From NCBI GenBank assembly GCA_025642075.2, contig JAODUO010000135.1, positions 342,501 through 406,500 of the forward strand: DNA of 64,000 bases, given 5' to 3'. A program made the position numbers and the translations under genes. Source of the stretch: Ridgeia piscesae (taxonomy: Eukaryota; Annelida; Polychaeta; Sabellida; Siboglinidae). A model generated the notes under the pieces. It worked only from the letters and a program-made list of their open reading frames with translations, was not told the origin of the DNA and did not search any database. Shown one piece after another: positions 40,001 to 61,960 of this stretch (position 1 is the first letter of the stretch; each line of letters starts with the position of its first letter).

Positions 40001-40669
40001 CACTCAGATACAGTTCAAGCAAAACAATCTGCAAATCTTGTTAGTAAAGTTGTATACTACTCATTGTGTGAAAGAAACAAACATGTGTTTTATATTGGCA
40101 GGATCATCCCAAATGTTTGCTTAGAATATGCGACATCAAGGTCAGTTCTGTCTAAAAGAATATAAATAAACATAAAATAATAATTGATACGTTGATAACT
40201 GGGTAAGCAGAAGGCACAGATTCATTTAATTACATAATTTAATAGTCATTATCATAATGGCATAAAAGAACAAATCACACAATTAGCAGTAATTAGACAA
40301 TTCAATGTGAACATTAGACATAATGTTTGCCATTTTAATCATTATAATAAAACCCAGACGCTCTAGCTTGTCGACGTCTGACGTTGACCTTGCCATAAAC
40401 CTTCTTTTGACGTATCACTATTCAACTCATAATTGGCAAATATAACATGCAAAACGATATATGCTAAACAAAACTATCCACGCCCCGCTCAATTTGAGAT
40501 AGCCTTAGGTGAACTATCGATTTTTTCATTTACCGGCATCATCGCCCGGTGCAGCGTCCGCCGCTGAGATAATCCGGTCTGGGTTGACTTTCAGGCCGTC
40601 ATCGCACCGTGCCTGGAACGGGCTAGCGAACGGGCTGTTCTTCACCGTCTGAAGCATCGATTGAAACAT
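37053..40669 (-). CDS. SLC25A3: Mitochondrial phosphate carrier, complete 6-exon gene
   Basis: Inner-membrane phosphate/proton symporter that supplies Pi for ATP synthesis. Coding exons: 40534-40669, 39680-39984, 38653-38834, 38129-38301, 37592-37702, 37053-37225. All introns are GT-AG and phases agree. Total 1080 nt, i.e. 359 residues plus stop (vertebrate forms about 360). The start ATG at 40669 opens a basic, hydroxylated presequence ([19 protein letters not shown]) typical of this carrier. Three mitochondrial carrier repeats follow, each with its signature: PLDLVKCR in exon 2, PMEAVKVR in exon 3, [10 protein letters not shown] in exon 5. Other family blocks are [34 protein letters not shown] and [20 protein letters not shown] near the C-terminus. 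The downstream neighbour is 6 kb from UROC1 exon 1. The gene is clean: no frameshift and no splice-site repeats, in contrast with UROC1 and TXNRD. Confidence 0.97.
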
Positions 40670-41770
40670 CCTGGCTGCCTGGCAAAACACACACCATACA
40701 AATCTTAATAAGACGAATAGGTATAGCGAACTAGCTATATATTTAGCAAATTCTTAACAAATTACCGGCAAGCGGGCACCTACAACTCACCTCTCTGAAA
40801 ACCGGACCGGAAAGCACGGCTAGCCTAGCATGTGACCGCCGATGAAGGTCGTGATTGGCTAAATTCACTAATACGGATAATCTGGAAAACTCTGCAGCGA
40901 TTGGATATAAATGTAAGGTTACGTCCGACCACATTGGACCCAACTCGTCCCCGTGGCATCTTACACTCGCGTTATAACACCACACAACCCCTTGATGTGT
41001 CTGCTTATTGTTCACATATTGCAGATGTGAATGGTGATAGTATGCGAAAACACCAAAATGGATTGATTTTGGTAAGTTACATAAGTTTCTTTTTTATTTT
41101 GGAAACTTTCTTCGACAATGACTACGGGAAAAGCGGGCTTGGCTAGGTTATGAATATCCATAGTCAAATCATAATGAAAATATCACTACACAGGGAGGGA
41201 GGTGGGAGAAAACATGTATGGGTGTATGTGTGAGAGGGAGGGAGGAAGGAGACGGAGCCAGATAGAGAAGGATGGGAGCTTGCGCACACACACACACATA
41301 AACACACTCATATTCACACACATACATACAGCTGTATATTCACACACAATTCACACCCAATCACACAAACATAAACACACTTTCAAACACACCCACATAC
41401 TTTCACACACCATACACACATACACCTTAACAAACCATACACATATTCATGCACACAACATTAAGCTTGGACACATACATTAAAATAATGCCATATTGTG
41501 ATAAAGGAAATAGACATGTCTAGCAAATAGATTTAAAGTGTCAACATAACATTGATAATCTAGTGTTTCCACAGAGTGGTAACTTGGTTTGTTAAGTTTT
41601 GCTAAAATAACACTATTAGTAAGATCAAGGACAATATAAAAATCAAAATATTTATTGTTATTTCTTTGCAGATGGAGAACGTTAAAAGGGGTATGTCCTG
41701 AATTCTGAGTATACAATCTGGGAGTATGCAGCCTCTTTGCAACAGTGTAATTCGTTAAGTAGGATGCACG
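40670..41770. other. Spacer: SLC25A3 upstream region and 3'UTR of the dsRBD-RNase H gene
   Basis: The left 400 bases are the probable SLC25A3 promoter/5'UTR; no core motif is callable. A CACA-rich low-complexity stretch lies at 41,284-41,475. An AATAAA (minus) at 41,651-41,656 sits 115 bases beyond the stop of the next gene and is its likely polyadenylation signal. Confidence 0.55.
41651..41656 (-). promoter_or_regulatory. Candidate polyadenylation signal of the dsRBD-RNase H gene
   Basis: AATAAA on the minus strand, 115 bases past the TGA at 41,771-41,773. Confidence 0.5.
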
Positions 41771-42067
41771 TCATGTTATTTGTGAGTCTTCCTTGGAATG
41801 TTCCACAGTTTTTGTTGTGTCGAATGTCTGTGATGCTGGGTCTGTGAGCGGTAGGAAGAACAACATCTTCTTGGATTTCTTTGACTTGATCGCTGCATTC
41901 GGGAACATCTCGATGAATGTTTCAATGTCATGCTTTGACAGTCTGTCAGCAGCAATGTTGTCAAGTCGGTAGATGTGTTGCGCTCGCAGGTCTATGTTGT
42001 ACTTCAGACACGTCATTCTCAACACCTGCAGGTCGAAAAGTCAAACAAATTAAATTTCACTAACATG

Positions 42068-42128
<61 letters not shown>

Positions 42129-45100
42129 TATTTAATTATATTGTCTAACCTGTGGTGGACACCCAATGTTAGTGTAGTTCAATATTCACTACTTACTGAC
42201 ACACAATACTTCATCATAATTATTCAAATATAAAAAAATTCAAATATTAATTTTGTATAAATAATCATGTGACTAAAATTTGACAAATGTCAAATACATA
42301 ATACACCATAAGCAGACAATCATTGTTTGTATTAAAAATCAGGTAAACAGATGCTGCCACCTAGAGGATGCAATACCTACACAACTATTTGTAACAACTG
42401 TACTATGGAACGCCATTAGTCCTTCAAAACTTACTTTCAGACACCCTTCACAATATTAAGAGACTATGACTTTCCAATATAATACCATCTGACTTATCTG
42501 GGTACTAGACATGTTCTCAATTTTTTTCCCCACTACATTCCAATCCAGACATATTTAAATGAACATTTGCTAAATTGCTAAATTTGCTAAATTGGAGGTA
42601 TAACACTGAATATCTCGCCTTGGCGGTTGCCACAAAACCAAAAATTCACATACCTTGAACATTTTGAGCAGACTACGCGCCTTGTTTGGCTTAACGAGTA
42701 GGCCGTCATTGATGAAATTGACTGCTTGTTGGTTGTCACACCAACACAGCACTCTGCAGCCTTCAAACTTCTTCTTCCACGTGTACACAGTCCCCTAGAA
42801 TACCGTAGAACTCAAGGAATGTCGAATTCAATTTGTACTGGGCCCTCATTTCTTCCGACCATGTCTCCTGTATCCATCGAACGGACCCATCGAATTTGTC
42901 ACCTCTTGCCAACAGATATGCACCATATCCTTTATTAGATGCATCAACGTACACTTCATAGTCGGGGACAAATGAGTGCTGACTGGACTGACAGGGTAAG
43001 GTCCAGAGTATCTCGTTGTCTGGTAATTTGTTCTGTCTATCCAGCAACTTCATCGCCTGAAAGAGGATAGGTTGTTTTAAATTCTAAAAAGAGAAATATA
43101 AGAATTCACGCTGTAATCTGGTGATACACAGGGTTCCTTCAATAAGATTAAGAAATATAATCAACTGTAGTCAGAAATGTATGTAGCCAATTATGCTAAT
43201 AGTAATATGCTACAACAATAATTGGATTTGTAATAAACCCTAACATCAGGAGTCAGGATTGTAATAAACTCATTATAGGGCCTGTAAGTGGGTCACGATA
43301 CATAGCGAGACTCCGCGCGACTGGAGCTGATTGGGGACTGGACACAAGAATAATATTATAACAATGGATGACAGTTGTAGCTTCCGACTAATGAATACTA
43401 GGAAAACCAGGTCTTAAATATCTTGTGTTATACCTTTCTTATGTTAAATGTCCGATTTAATATTGAGTTTACCACACTATCATAGTCATATAGCGATTTA
43501 CGTAGTGCAGATAATAAACATGATTTTATGCCGTATGTGTCTTTTAATGGATTTCCATTTTACATTGCTGTACATTGTGGTTTCGATAAGCACTTATATC
43601 TGACAAGTTGTCTAAATGCACATAATCATAACGCTTGTATACATTTGCCCCAAACAGGTTGTATTGTGCGAAACATGGCACTCTTCGTTATTAGTCAAAA
43701 TCGCCAAAAACAAGTACTTGCCGCTAATGCCATGGCAACCACCATAATAATTGATTAAAATTCACGATTTCCGGGATCATTGTCACCGGCAAAGTGTTCA
43801 ATTGCTTCTGCTTATAATAATCCTTCGGACAATATAACTAAAACACGCTATTTGGGAACAGTTCGATTATTACGAAAAAAAGTCCTATATGTTAACATGG
43901 AGAATATGGATTTCCTGCCCCCAACTTTGTTTTCACGCGAGACTTACACGCCCTATTGACTATGAAAAAATGAAACCAAGGCTGATTCCAAAACAGGTAA
44001 AGAAATTGAGAAAATTGAAAGAAAACACAAAGAACAGGGTGCGCTGGAGAAGTGTTGTTTTAGCCCTACAAGTGAAGAGAAGAGAATTAGGTAATATTTG
44101 CAATAATAAATAACAACTGAATGTACACACAGTGTAATCATGGTAACCATCTCTGTTATGAGTTCATAAACTAGCCTAGAGTGGCAGAACAAATAAAAAA
44201 TAAAAGTATTGCCAACAGTAACGTAACATGGGTGTATAACAAAATCAATAGAAAAACCTGTATACATTTACAGAAAATAAACGTTGAAATGGTCTCAATG
44301 CAACTTAGTCATCATCAGTTATGTTTAACTGGTTATTTATAACACAGTTGATCCAGAAACCAAGTGCAGTACTACAGACGTTAAACTTACCCTTAGCTTC
44401 ATTATCATCAAAGCTGCTGCGGTCTGTTCTGCGTCTTCCTGAGTTACGCCTTTCGCACTAACGTTGACAACTAATGGAGAATTAATCTTTATTTCTGTGG
44501 TCCACTCTGCTGGGCTGTGTTTGGATAGCACTTCATGTTTACTGCGAAACTCAATGATCTGATTCATTGCGTCGTTTTTGAATACCTTCTGGATCTCAAA
44601 CAATGTCTCTTTGTAGTTGATGGTCTTGCCATCCGTCAACAGGCCGAGGTGCTGAAGGAAACAATACATGAATGCGTAATAATAAACATCATATTGCAGT
44701 AAAAATATTACCATTTTATTACATGCTCAGCAGAAATGTTTACTGCCAGCATGTGTTCCATGATGTGTTAGACACAATGCAAATATGTATGGATTCGATC
44801 CCAAAATCAATGGTATCATCATATAATAGTGATATCGTAGTCAGATAAATGTCCTAGTATGTAATAAGTGATCTTCTTTTCGTAGTGACACAACACAACA
44901 AATGAGATCACAGTAGAATGAATAACTGGTAGTATCATATTTTATAAAGCCTATTTGTAGACCAACTGCAGCAAACATGTCACAACAGCACACAATAATG
45001 GGCGATATGGCACATCCCAACTGAGAGTTGACTTTGATGATCTCCATAAGATATGGATATATTTTATGTAAAGTTACAGGTACTGCAGCATCAAATATTG

Positions 45101-45556
45101 AGGTACATGTAGATCATATGATTTACTAGTCATATATATTAAGATAATAATATTATTAATAGGGATCCAAAAAATACAACTGAAACACCAGTAGAATAAA
45201 CGGGAAGACTGGAATAAATTCCTCTCTCTACTTTACAACCCAATATATTACTTCCTAGTCACATTTTAATACTTGGTCGCTGGCAACTAACAATCATCAA
45301 GTGATCTTATATACCGTGAACATATGACATGCAGACAAGTAGGCATAGTGGACAGCTCTCTCGTGGTCATCTCCTTGACCGCACACCCGGAACTTCTGTG
45401 GCCAGTTGAATTGCAGATGCACTTTCCAAAGACGGCCACCGAGACGTAATTTACTGTGTATCTGGGGTTGTGAGAGAGGATCGGCTGCCACTACAGGTCG
45501 CAGGATATGACCAATGATTGTCTTCGGGTCAGGATATAGCCGGTTGTACCGACAAA
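41771..45556 (-). CDS. dsRBD-like / RNase H-like chimeric gene, 5' end not found
   Basis: Four exons with clean GT-AG junctions and compatible phases: 45315-45556, 44391-44651, 42654-43056, 41771-42025 (about 385 residues visible). Exon A reads YPDPKTIIGHILRP ... WKVHLQFNWPQKFRVCGQG and then an Ala-rich helix. This is the alpha-beta-beta-beta-alpha form of a divergent dsRNA-binding domain, closest in memory to the N-terminal domain of DHX30. Exon B holds a second such module (WTTEIKINSPLVVNVSAKG, EDAEQTAAALMIMKLR). Exons C and D encode an RNase H fold of the reverse-transcriptase type: YEVYVDASNKGYGAY (Asp 1), STFLEFYG (Glu), VLCWCDNQQAVNFI (Asp 2), YRLDNIAADRLSK (Asp 3). The DEDD set is thus complete, with an intron between Asp 2 and Asp 3. 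No RT core or helicase motifs were seen. A Lys/Ser/Thr-rich tail ends at TGA 41,771. One surplus base in a 4-C run at 42,792-42,795 breaks exon C. The first exon(s), phase 1 before exon A, remain unidentified. That all four exons belong to one gene is inferred from phase and spacing. Confidence 0.6.
42070..42130. repeat. (TA)n tract in the RNase H intron
   Basis: About 60 bp of TA repeats in the intron between exons C and D of the dsRBD-RNase H gene. Confidence 0.95.
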
Positions 45557-46790
45557 CTAGAAACAAACAAAACCAGTTATAATCAATGTGAAATAGTTGG
45601 ACATCTTCCTCGACTGTCCTACTATCTTTTTTTTATAAAACTACAAAATTACTATTTTCAAATTGTGCAACAGCTGCCGATAAACTTTTAAAATCCGTGA
45701 AGTCAAATCCAACCGCCAGTTCGTCAATATCAGTTGAGTCACTTCTGCAAATTTGAACTGAACTCCCGTATGAAATATATCCAGACAAATAGCCTGAGTA
45801 CCGACGTATGCTATTTGTCTGTATCTGGACGTATAGTCCCATAGGCTATTCGAACCGTATCCGGATGTATAGCCACCCCATTTATAATGTACCAGTGCTG
45901 CCACCTTGTGCACAAGACACCAGAAGTCTCATATTTATGAAATTTTCTTTGAACACGTTAAATTGCTGACATGTCATATTCTATATTTTAGCCTCTTGTA
46001 GCCAATATAGGGATGTTTTTATACCCAGGCTGCCCCAGGCCCACTTTAGAAATAATTTAACTAATTAATATTTTTTTATTAGAACATTCAATTCTCAATA
46101 CTGCTGTAAATGTTAACCAGTGTTGTGTCCAACATAGCTACAGTAACAGAATAGTTATCGTATCATGTCGGATCCATCATGTCCACCATGTCCATGACTA
46201 TCAAGGCACTTAAACCTTTTATTATCGCCTACGACTAACTATTATTGGTAAGTAATTTAACCTTCGGCAGGACTTGGCACTTGTAGCCATGACTTCCGAA
46301 ACATATAGCCTCGAGATACCACGCATTGGTTCTTGTTATTTTGAATAAAGGCACATGCACGACGCGATAAAGCCAGTTTTAGCAGCACCATTTTTCATGA
46401 CTGCCAAGGAAATAAGAGCAAAGTCGACAAACTAGTATCGCCCTCTGCTGGGTGACATATTGTAGCCTTGATTAGCCTGACGCCGTGTGGTGGCAGCACT
46501 TATTATTCCTGTCACATTTCACGATAATGGTTATTATTACAGATTAGAGATGCTAATGTGACATCACTAAGGATGAGATGTGTGCAGTTCTGGCAAACTA
46601 AAATTCTAAAAGGATTCTAAGCGTCGTATTGGACCTATTTTTCATTACATCCTTTCATTCAATTTGTTAACATCTTCAAATGTATCCACAATGAATGCTA
46701 GATGGTCTTCCTATTTAGGATTTTTTTATTCCAATTCGTTGTGCATCGTCACACTGTGTGGTGGTAACTAATCTCTAAACTTGCACAGAG
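45557..46790. other. Spacer upstream of dsRBD exon A
   Basis: A minus-strand frame at 45,633-45,770 reads ELAVGFDFTDFKSLSAAVAQ and then FENSNFVVL plus stop. This is reminiscent of the N-terminal F..L...V..FE..NFV pattern of ZSWIM/transposase-like proteins, too short to call. No splice site links it to exon A. Confidence 0.35.
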
Positions 46791-47028
46791 AAATGGGAAA
46801 CACAGTAATCCACCACATTCTGGAAACATAGAGAGAAAAGGCAACATTTCTGAAGCGCTGGATGACTTTCATGAGATACCAAGCCTGATTTCACCTGATG
46901 CAGCAAGCTACCTAGTTGGTACATTTTCACGATTATTTGACTTCCGGGAACTGTATCACAGTATTATACTTCCAGAGAAGTCTAGATGGCTTTCAAATGA
47001 ACAGTTTAAAGGCTTCAAGCAGACTTGA
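46791..47028 (+). CDS. Possible terminal exon of unknown gene or element
   Basis: Follows an acceptor-like ttgcacag and stays open for 78 codons to TGA (47,026-47,028). It reads ALDDFHEIPSLISPDAASYL then VGTFSRLFDFRELYHSII. Composition looks protein-like, and there is a faint likeness to the mid-region of THAP/P-element-type transposases (TxxFxxLFD). It is the only plus-strand candidate in this half. Without upstream exons it could equally be transposon debris. Confidence 0.3.
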
Positions 47029-48398
47029 AGATTGGATATTATGCTATTTTAAACATCCGTCTTCCATTTATAAGCATTATTAGTCAATCAGTTGTCCATT
47101 AATGTCATGTGAATTTGATAAATTAAACCACTGCTCAGCGAGTCCATGAGTTTTTTCCCCGTTTACCTCTATGGGGTGTTCTGGCACAGACCCCAGATAG
47201 AAATGACCAATGGCTTGGTCCCTTCCAAAAGACCGGTTAAACAAAACTGCACCGTTTTCCTGAATTACGTCCACCTCTACAGCCCTTTTACATCAGTGAA
47301 CCATGGAATACTGGTTAGGAAACACTTCCTACATGCACCCGTGTACATCCTACACAAAACTGCAAAAATTTAACACAAAACACCAGTTTCAACATATCAG
47401 TACAATCAATTTTATTTGTGCATCATCAACAGTATCCTGATACAAATGTCTAATATCACGACTACATGAACTTTGGTGGTGTCAAAAAGATACATAACAG
47501 ATAACATCCTCAAAGATACATGCAAGACAAAGCTTGTCAGCTAGGGAGCTTTTCTGCGTAAGTCATTTGCAAAATAAGAGACTAATAAGAGACACAACTT
47601 GTAAACTTTTTATTTGTTAAGCAAACATGAAAAATGCATGTTTATATTTAGTGAGTAACAATATTGACTAAACAAGGATTACAGTTAAGGCTTTGGCTGC
47701 AAGACAAAGCTTATTAACCAGAGCCTTTCTGCATAAGTCATTTGCAAAATAAGTCTACTAAGAGACACATGTCAGCTTTTTACATGTTAAACAACCACAC
47801 AAAATGCACTTTTCTATGTAGTGAGTAACAACAAGATTCACTAAGCAAGGATTACAGTTAAGGCTTTGACTGACTGCATTTCTTAACATCTGGAATGAAC
47901 ACGAAAACCACCCAAGTGAGTTACGATATAAGAGCGCCAACATTATATACAATGTACCACATTATGGACGCATTTGAAAATAATGCTAACACTGCCATTG
48001 TATAATGTAGCACATCACAGAGACTTAGTTGGGATATATCAATATCCAGCTGCCAGCTCTTGCTTGCTTACATGCTCTTTAATAAGATCCTATTATCATC
48101 TTAGGCATCCTACTTGTTTTGTTTTGGTTAATAATTCCCGTGGTTTCTGAACCAGGCTGAACTGCTGCCATGCATGTGGCAAACCAAACAAGGAGTTCGT
48201 AAATTAATCAAAGCAAGAAAGTTTCCGATCTAAAAAATAATTGAGACACAGCTCACAGCAGTTCAGACCGGGTACAAAAACCAGTTTAACTGAAGTGCCA
48301 CACCAGGACTGTCAGCAGAGGTGAACCTATGCACAGGACAATAGTTCTCTGCTGGCTTCAATTGGGAGAGTGGGTGTAGCAAGAACCAGCCGAGGGCC
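47029..48398. other. Region 3' of TXNRD with a tandem duplication
   Basis: It contains a minus-strand ORF (47,080-47,274; IGHFYLGSVPEHPIEVNG) of unknown nature. Two direct copies of about 177 bp lie at 47,521-47,697 and 47,698-47,874. The TXNRD 3'UTR probably extends into this stretch. Confidence 0.5.
47521..47874. repeat. Tandem duplication, two units of about 177 bp
   Basis: Both units start tgcaagacaaagctt and share, in order, cataagtcatttgcaaaata, agtgagtaacaa and aaggattacagttaaggctt. About 15-20% divergent. Confidence 0.9.
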
Positions 48399-48440
48399 AT
48401 CAAGCCACGCCCACCAGAAGGTTACGGGCGCGACCTTCAT
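48399..48440 (-). promoter_or_regulatory. SECIS element (form 2) in the TXNRD 3'UTR
   Basis: On the minus strand: ATGA (48440-48437), then a 9-10 bp stem (GTCGCGCCC pairs with GGGCGTGGC, with two G-U pairs). The apical loop begins with the unpaired AA (48423-48422) and a mini-stem ACC/GGT. The closing TGAT is at 48402-48399. This is the quartet-plus-AA architecture of eukaryotic SECIS elements, and the mini-stem makes it form 2. It lies about 150 bases beyond the stop codon. It directs Sec insertion at the UGA (48599-48597). Confidence 0.93.
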
Positions 48441-48590
48441 ACAAGCACATCACTTGTGCTCCATCGACCGGTCGTTGCACACAGACTCAGAGAGACGGAA
48501 CCCCGCCACTGTCTAGAGCGACCAGCCAGTCACATGACACAACTAGGGCGTGTAGTGACTGAAGGTCACTGCTAGGGACAGCAGCAGGGC

Positions 48591-59074
<10,484 letters not shown>

Positions 59075-59210
59075 CTGCAGGCAGATACGACAAACGGTAA
59101 CAACGAAGTATGGTCGCTTCAATTAATAAGAAAACTTTAATAGTGAAAAATGCAGCCTCAGGTTAACTTCTCCACAAATGGATGTAAGCTATATTGAAAT
59201 GATATACATA

Positions 59211-59315
59211 ATAATAATAATAAAGCTTTATTGTCATTTTCAACATGCATTACATGTTAAATTGGAATGTAGTCTGGCGTTGACTCACATAGTGCCTATA
59301 TATATAAATATATAT

Positions 59316-59359
<44 letters not shown>

Positions 59360-59515
59360 AAGTGAAATATGGCAAATAAATATATAATATACAGTGTACA
59401 TAATGTTCTTTAAAATGATAAAAAGATATTATTTTGATCTAATAAATAACATATCTCAGATATCTTTTTAAATAATAGATTATCTATTTAAAAATCATTG
59501 TGTTAAGCTAGTTTA

Positions 59516-59554
<39 letters not shown>

Positions 59555-61960
59555 ATATATAATGTCATTTTAAATTATAAATTAAATCCTAAAAATATTA
59601 TTTTAAGTTAGTATACAAATAAATAAATATTATAAGGCCTAAAATGTCATTAAAAATTATATTTACAATTGAATTATAAGTAAAATTGAATTACATTTAT
59701 ACTGAATGTGGACAAATTAAAAAAATATTATATCAACAATTATGTTTAAAATTATATTTATAGAATGATTATGCTAAAATTTCACAATAAGAGAAGATTG
59801 GTATTCAGCACCACCGATCTGCTATTAAGAACAGGGACACCTACACTCCACACGCCTGATATCCAGCCACACCAACCAACATCAGAAAAAGAAAAATTCC
59901 GCTAGAGTGTTGAAAACAGCCAAGTTAACTTTCCAAGGTCTTTACCGCTACGTTCTATATTTCATTCCTGATAAGGCTGCTACGGCACGGGGGTAAAAAC
60001 TATTTCTAAAGCGATTTATTTTCGTACGGATGCTTCTAAAACATTTGCCAGACGGTAATAATTTGAACAGATAATGGCTGTTTGGTCTGAGATAATATTG
60101 CCACCTCTTTTTTTGATCTGTCGTTGTCTACAGGTGTTAGAGAGGTGATCACTACTGACAATTTTGGAAGCTGTTTTCACCACTCTGTCAAGCCTGCTCC
60201 TCTGGCACTGGCTGATGCCGCTGAACCACACACATGTTGAGAATGCAAGAATTCTCTCAATAGCAGAACGATAGAACTGAACAAGAATCTCCCTCCTCAG
60301 CCCAAACTTCTTTAGTTGGCGCAGGAAGAACAGTCTTTGTTGGGCCTTTTTGTTGAGTCTTTGTTGGGTCTGTGTTGTTTTCCCCACCCAAGTCACTAGA
60401 TATTATCGTGCCTAGAAATTTGAAACAGTCCACCCTTTCGATAGAGTCACCATTAATTATAATGGGAGCAAGTGGGGTTTTCCTCTTTCTTAAATCTATG
60501 ATCATCTCTCGAGTTTTGGATGCATTCAATTGAAGGTTGTTATTGTCACACCACGACACCATCCCGATCACTTCATGGCGGTATTCGGAGTCACATGAGT
60601 TCGTCACTAGCCCTTCTAACGTGGTGTCATCTGCGAACTTTAAAAGTTATACGGACAAGTGATGGGAAACAGTCATTTGTACACAGGGAGTATAGCAGCG
60701 GGGAAAGGACACATCCCTGAGGAGTCCCAGTGTACAAAGTAATAGTGCTGGAGACAATACCACTCATTTTAACAACCTGTAATCGCTGTATTAAAAAGTC
60801 CAGAAGCCAATAACACATTGATGAGTCTAGTGACAGCTGATGAAGTTTGTCGAACAGTTTCTGAGGGGTGACCATGTTGAAGGCGGAACTGTAATCTACG
60901 AACAGGATGCGTACATATCTGTCCGGAGACTCCAAGTGTTGCATCACAAAATGCGGGGCCAAGGCAGCAGCATCATCAGTGCATCGGTTTTCCCTGTAGG
61001 CAAACTGCAGTGGATCCATCCTGGAGTTGGTGACAGACTTCAGATATGTAAGGACCAGTCACTCCAACACCTTTATCACCACTGACCTCAGAGCCACGGG
61101 GCAGAAGTTGTTCAGCACTTTCACTTTTGGTTTTTTCGGCCAATCTTTGGTACTGGAATTATGGTTGTTGACTTAAAATAGACAGGAACAATGTGCAGAT
61201 AGCAGCAGATTCAGAGAGGCGTCAAATAGGTCAGTGAATAAAGGTGCATATTCATTAGCGCAGTGTTTTAATGTGGATGTGCAAACATTGTCAGGACCAG
61301 CTGCTTTCCTGCTGCTCTGTTGCTTGAATAGCTTTCTCACCTCGTGCCCTTGAACAATGAAGGGAGTGGCACAGCAGGATCAGGGAGGCTGACCGATATA
61401 GGCCTCAAATTCTGATGATCGAAGTGGGCGTAGAAGTTGTCAGGTGCTGCTGAGTCAAAGCCAGGGATTGAATGCTTTAGCTTGTAGCCAGTAATGCACT
61501 GGAGTCCTTGCCAAACAGAGCGGGTATCATTTGAAAGGAACTGGCCTTCGAGTTTGTGCCTGTAGACAGTTTTCGCTTCCCGTATCACTTTTTCTACACC
61601 ATACTTGGTTTTTTGTACAGTACATGGTCGCAAGTTTCTGGTGAACCACGGCTCATCATTGCTGAACACTTTCACAGTCTTTTGGGGAATATACACATCC
61701 TGGCAGAAGCCTATGTATGATGTCACAGTATCTGCATATTCATGAATGTCGTTAGACATGTATTTAAAAGAATCCCTGTCTGTACATGCTAGACACCCTC
61801 GGAGACGCAGAATGGACTCGTGGTCCCAACACTTGATATTTTGAATGCAGTTACTGGCGATATGAAGGCAGGGTGTAGACCCTGGCTTGGTTGGAGAAGC
61901 CAAGTTGACGTATGCGTAATAAAGTGTCTCTGTCATACGTTCGCAAACACACAACTCTCT
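59211..61960 (-). mobile_element. Decayed CR1/L2-type LINE upstream of the first visible TXNRD exon
   Basis: Minus strand, in order. Near 61,750-61,480: an N-terminal linker with YIPQKTVKVFSNDEPWFTRN. At 61,019-60,627: the RT core with FAYRENRCTDDAA, ILFVDYSSAFN (motif A) and TGTPQGCVLSPLLY (motif B). Near 60,640: KFADDTTLEGLV (motif C), in another frame. Then WCDNNNLQLNASKTREMIID and FKFLGTIISSDL, and a C-terminal FGLRREILVQFYRSAIERIL block. Several frameshifts; the endonuclease domain is absent, so it is 5' truncated. The 3'UTR runs to 59,211 and ends in a short (ATT)n tail. Confidence 0.85.
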
